Shown here one piece after another: positions 4,946 through 6,236 of a stretch of 6,236 nucleotides of DNA. The position numbers and the translations under genes were made by a program. How positions within the stretch are numbered: the first letter of the stretch is position 1; each line of letters begins with the position of its first letter. Below the pieces are notes generated by a model that saw nothing but the letters and a program-made list of their open reading frames with translations, made no database searches and was not told where the DNA came from. The stretch covers positions 1-6,236 of the forward strand of contig NZGX01000069.1 of the NCBI GenBank assembly GCA_002691085.1, read 5' to 3'. The stretch is from Rhodospirillaceae bacterium. GTDB taxonomy: Bacteria > Pseudomonadota > Alphaproteobacteria > Rhodospirillales > Rhodospirillaceae.

Positions 4946-6236
4946 ATGGCATCAATAGCAGAACAAATGGCGGCAAATGTAAATTTTAGTGTGTTTGCTA
5001 AGGCAACTGAACTAAAGAAGCGTATTTGGTTTACATTAGGAGCTTTAATTGTTTACCGTACAGGTACTTTTATTACTCTTCCTGGAATTGATCCACAGGT
5101 AATGTCAGATATTATGCAGCAACAAAGCGGAGGCATGCTTGGTATGTTTGATGTTTTTGCTGGAGGTGCTCTCTCGCGAATGAGTATTTTTGCTCTTAAT
5201 ATTATGCCATATATATCTGCAGCCATTATTATGCAATTAATGGCAGCAGTTAACCCAACATTAGAACAAATGAAAAAAGAAGGTGTAACGGGTAGAGTTA
5301 AAATGAACCAATACACTCGATACCTAACTGTAGGTATCTGCGCACTTCAGGCTCTTGGAATTGCATCTGGGCTAGAAGGAGCTACAAGCTCAATCGGGGC
5401 ATCTGCGGTCCTAAATCCAGGATTATTTTTTAAATTTACTACGATTATTACCCTCGTAGGTGGAACAATGTTTTTGGTTTGGTTGGGCGAGCAGATTAGT
5501 GAGAGGGGAATTGGTCAAGGTATATCAATTTTAATTTTTTCTGGAATTGTTGCAGGTGTTCCAAGTGCGATTGCCCAAACTTTAGAGTTGGGTAGGACAG
5601 GAGCTTTATCTCCATTCATAATAGTTGGTTTCTTGGTTGGGGGAATAGTAACTATTTTTATGATTTGTTACGTCGAGCTTGCGCAAAGAAGGATCATTGT
5701 TCAATATCCAAAACGACAAGTTGGGAATAAAATGTTTGGCGGAGAAAATTCTCACTTGCCCCTTAAATTAAATACCGCTGGTGTTATTCCAGCTATTTTT
5801 GCTAGTTCAGTTTTATTAATGCCTCTAACAATATCTGGATTGCAGGGAGGGGCCGTAGCACCTGGTGATGAAGGTAGTTTTTTAAATACCCTTTCAGTTT
5901 TATTTTCAAGAGGCCAACCCCTTTATCTTATAACTTATTCAGCTTTTATAGCTTTTTTTGCTTTCTTTTATACTGCATTAGTTTTTAACCCCGCAGATAC
6001 TGCGGATAACTTAAGGAAATATGGCGGTTTTATCCCTGGGATAAGACCAGGTAAAAATACTTCTGATTACTTGGATTATGTTCTTACAAGATTAACAACA
6101 GTAGGTAGTCTGTATCTTATAATCGTTTGTCTAATTCCAGAAGTTTTGATCTCTCAACTAGCAGTTACTTTCTTTTTTGGAGGTACGAGTCTACTTATCG
6201 TCGTTAATGTAACTCTCAATACTGTTCAGCAAATTC
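4946..6236 (+). CDS. secY: Protein translocase subunit SecY (3' end outside window)
   Basis: An ATG at 4946 opens a frame of 430 codons that is still open at the right edge. SecY is the channel subunit of the SecYEG translocon in the inner membrane. It exports preproteins with SecA and inserts membrane proteins from ribosomes. Hydrophobic segments fit the ten-helix topology, at about residues 26-46, 64-80 (half-helix and plug) with 81-100, 123-143, 160-180, 190-210, 222-242, 275-297, 326-347, 382-399 and 405-422. Landmarks are LPGI (45-48), ISERGIGQGISI (184-195), AQRRIIVQYPKRQ in the fourth cytosolic loop (about 246-258), and NPADTADNLRKYGGFIPGIR (348-367), whose Arg-Pro-Gly cytosolic loop contacts SecA and ribosomes. 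About 10-25 C-terminal residues are probably missing. The Shine-Dalgarno is weak, so coupling to rplO is likely. Confidence 0.97.
   Translation, partial: MASIAEQMAANVNFSVFAKATELKKRIWFTLGALIVYRTGTFITLPGIDPQVMSDIMQQQSGGMLGMFDVFAGGALSRMSIFALNIMPYISAAIIMQLMAAVNPTLEQMKKEGVTGRVKMNQYTRYLTVGICALQALGIASGLEGATSSIGASAVLNPGLFFKFTTIITLVGGTMFLVWLGEQISERGIGQGISILIFSGIVAGVPSAIAQTLELGRTGALSPFIIVGFLVGGIVTIFMICYVELAQRRIIVQYPKRQVGNKMFGGENSHLPLKLNTAGVIPAIFASSVLLMPLTISGLQGGAVAPGDEGSFLNTLSVLFSRGQPLYLITYSAFIAFFAFFYTALVFNPADTADNLRKYGGFIPGIRPGKNTSDYLDYVLTRLTTVGSLYLIIVCLIPEVLISQLAVTFFFGGTSLLIVVNVTLNTVQQI

Noticed and set aside
5053..5316. Minus-strand open frame of 87 codons opposite secY
   Set aside because: The secY frame here is unmistakable, and the antisense product has no recognisable features.

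Overview
This window is an internal segment of the S10-spc ribosomal protein gene cluster of a bacterium, ending in the protein-translocation gene secY. All fourteen genes lie on the + strand in the classical spc order: rplP (3' end only), rpmC, rpsQ, rplN, rplX, rplE, rpsN, rpsH, rplF, rplR, rpsE, rpmD, rplO, secY (cut by the right edge). I see no RNA genes, mobile elements, CRISPR arrays or accessory genes, and every gene present whole is intact.

The host is most likely an AT-rich alphaproteobacterium. The protein wording supports this: the L16 run GRVWIRIFPDVPVSKKP, the L15 run RVGRGPGSGKGKT followed by NGFEGGQMP, the S5 run NRVAKVVKGGRRF, and a SecY N-terminus beginning MASIAEQMAANVNF. 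S14 is the long zinc-free form, also usual there. The DNA is AT-rich with A/T-ending codons, as in marine or host-associated alphaproteobacteria with streamlined genomes, but I cannot name a genus. TGA, TAG and TAA all serve as stops and TGG encodes Trp, so the standard bacterial code applies.

Layout: 1-242 is the end of rplP, which belongs to the S10 operon in E. coli terms. From 247 to 4384 twelve small ribosomal protein genes run almost without gaps. Three junctions overlap: rpmC/rpsQ by 8 bp, rplN/rplX by 1 bp, and rpsE/rpmD by 8 bp. The other junctions between 1 and 4384 have 4-23 bp spacers that hold little but a Shine-Dalgarno motif. The only larger gap is 37 bp, before rplO. secY starts 5 bp after rplO and is open to the end of the window. 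No promoter or terminator is visible inside the window, which fits one polycistronic transcript with translational coupling.

Together these genes supply ribosomal proteins of both subunits plus the SecY channel, through which ribosome-synthesised membrane and secreted proteins are inserted or exported. The hunt gave only modest observations: an out-of-frame AUG overlapping the GTG start of rpsH, Shine-Dalgarno motifs embedded in gene ends, a GTG start for rplO after the largest spacer, and a weak Shine-Dalgarno for secY. I found no sign of a previously undescribed system; this is a conserved housekeeping region.
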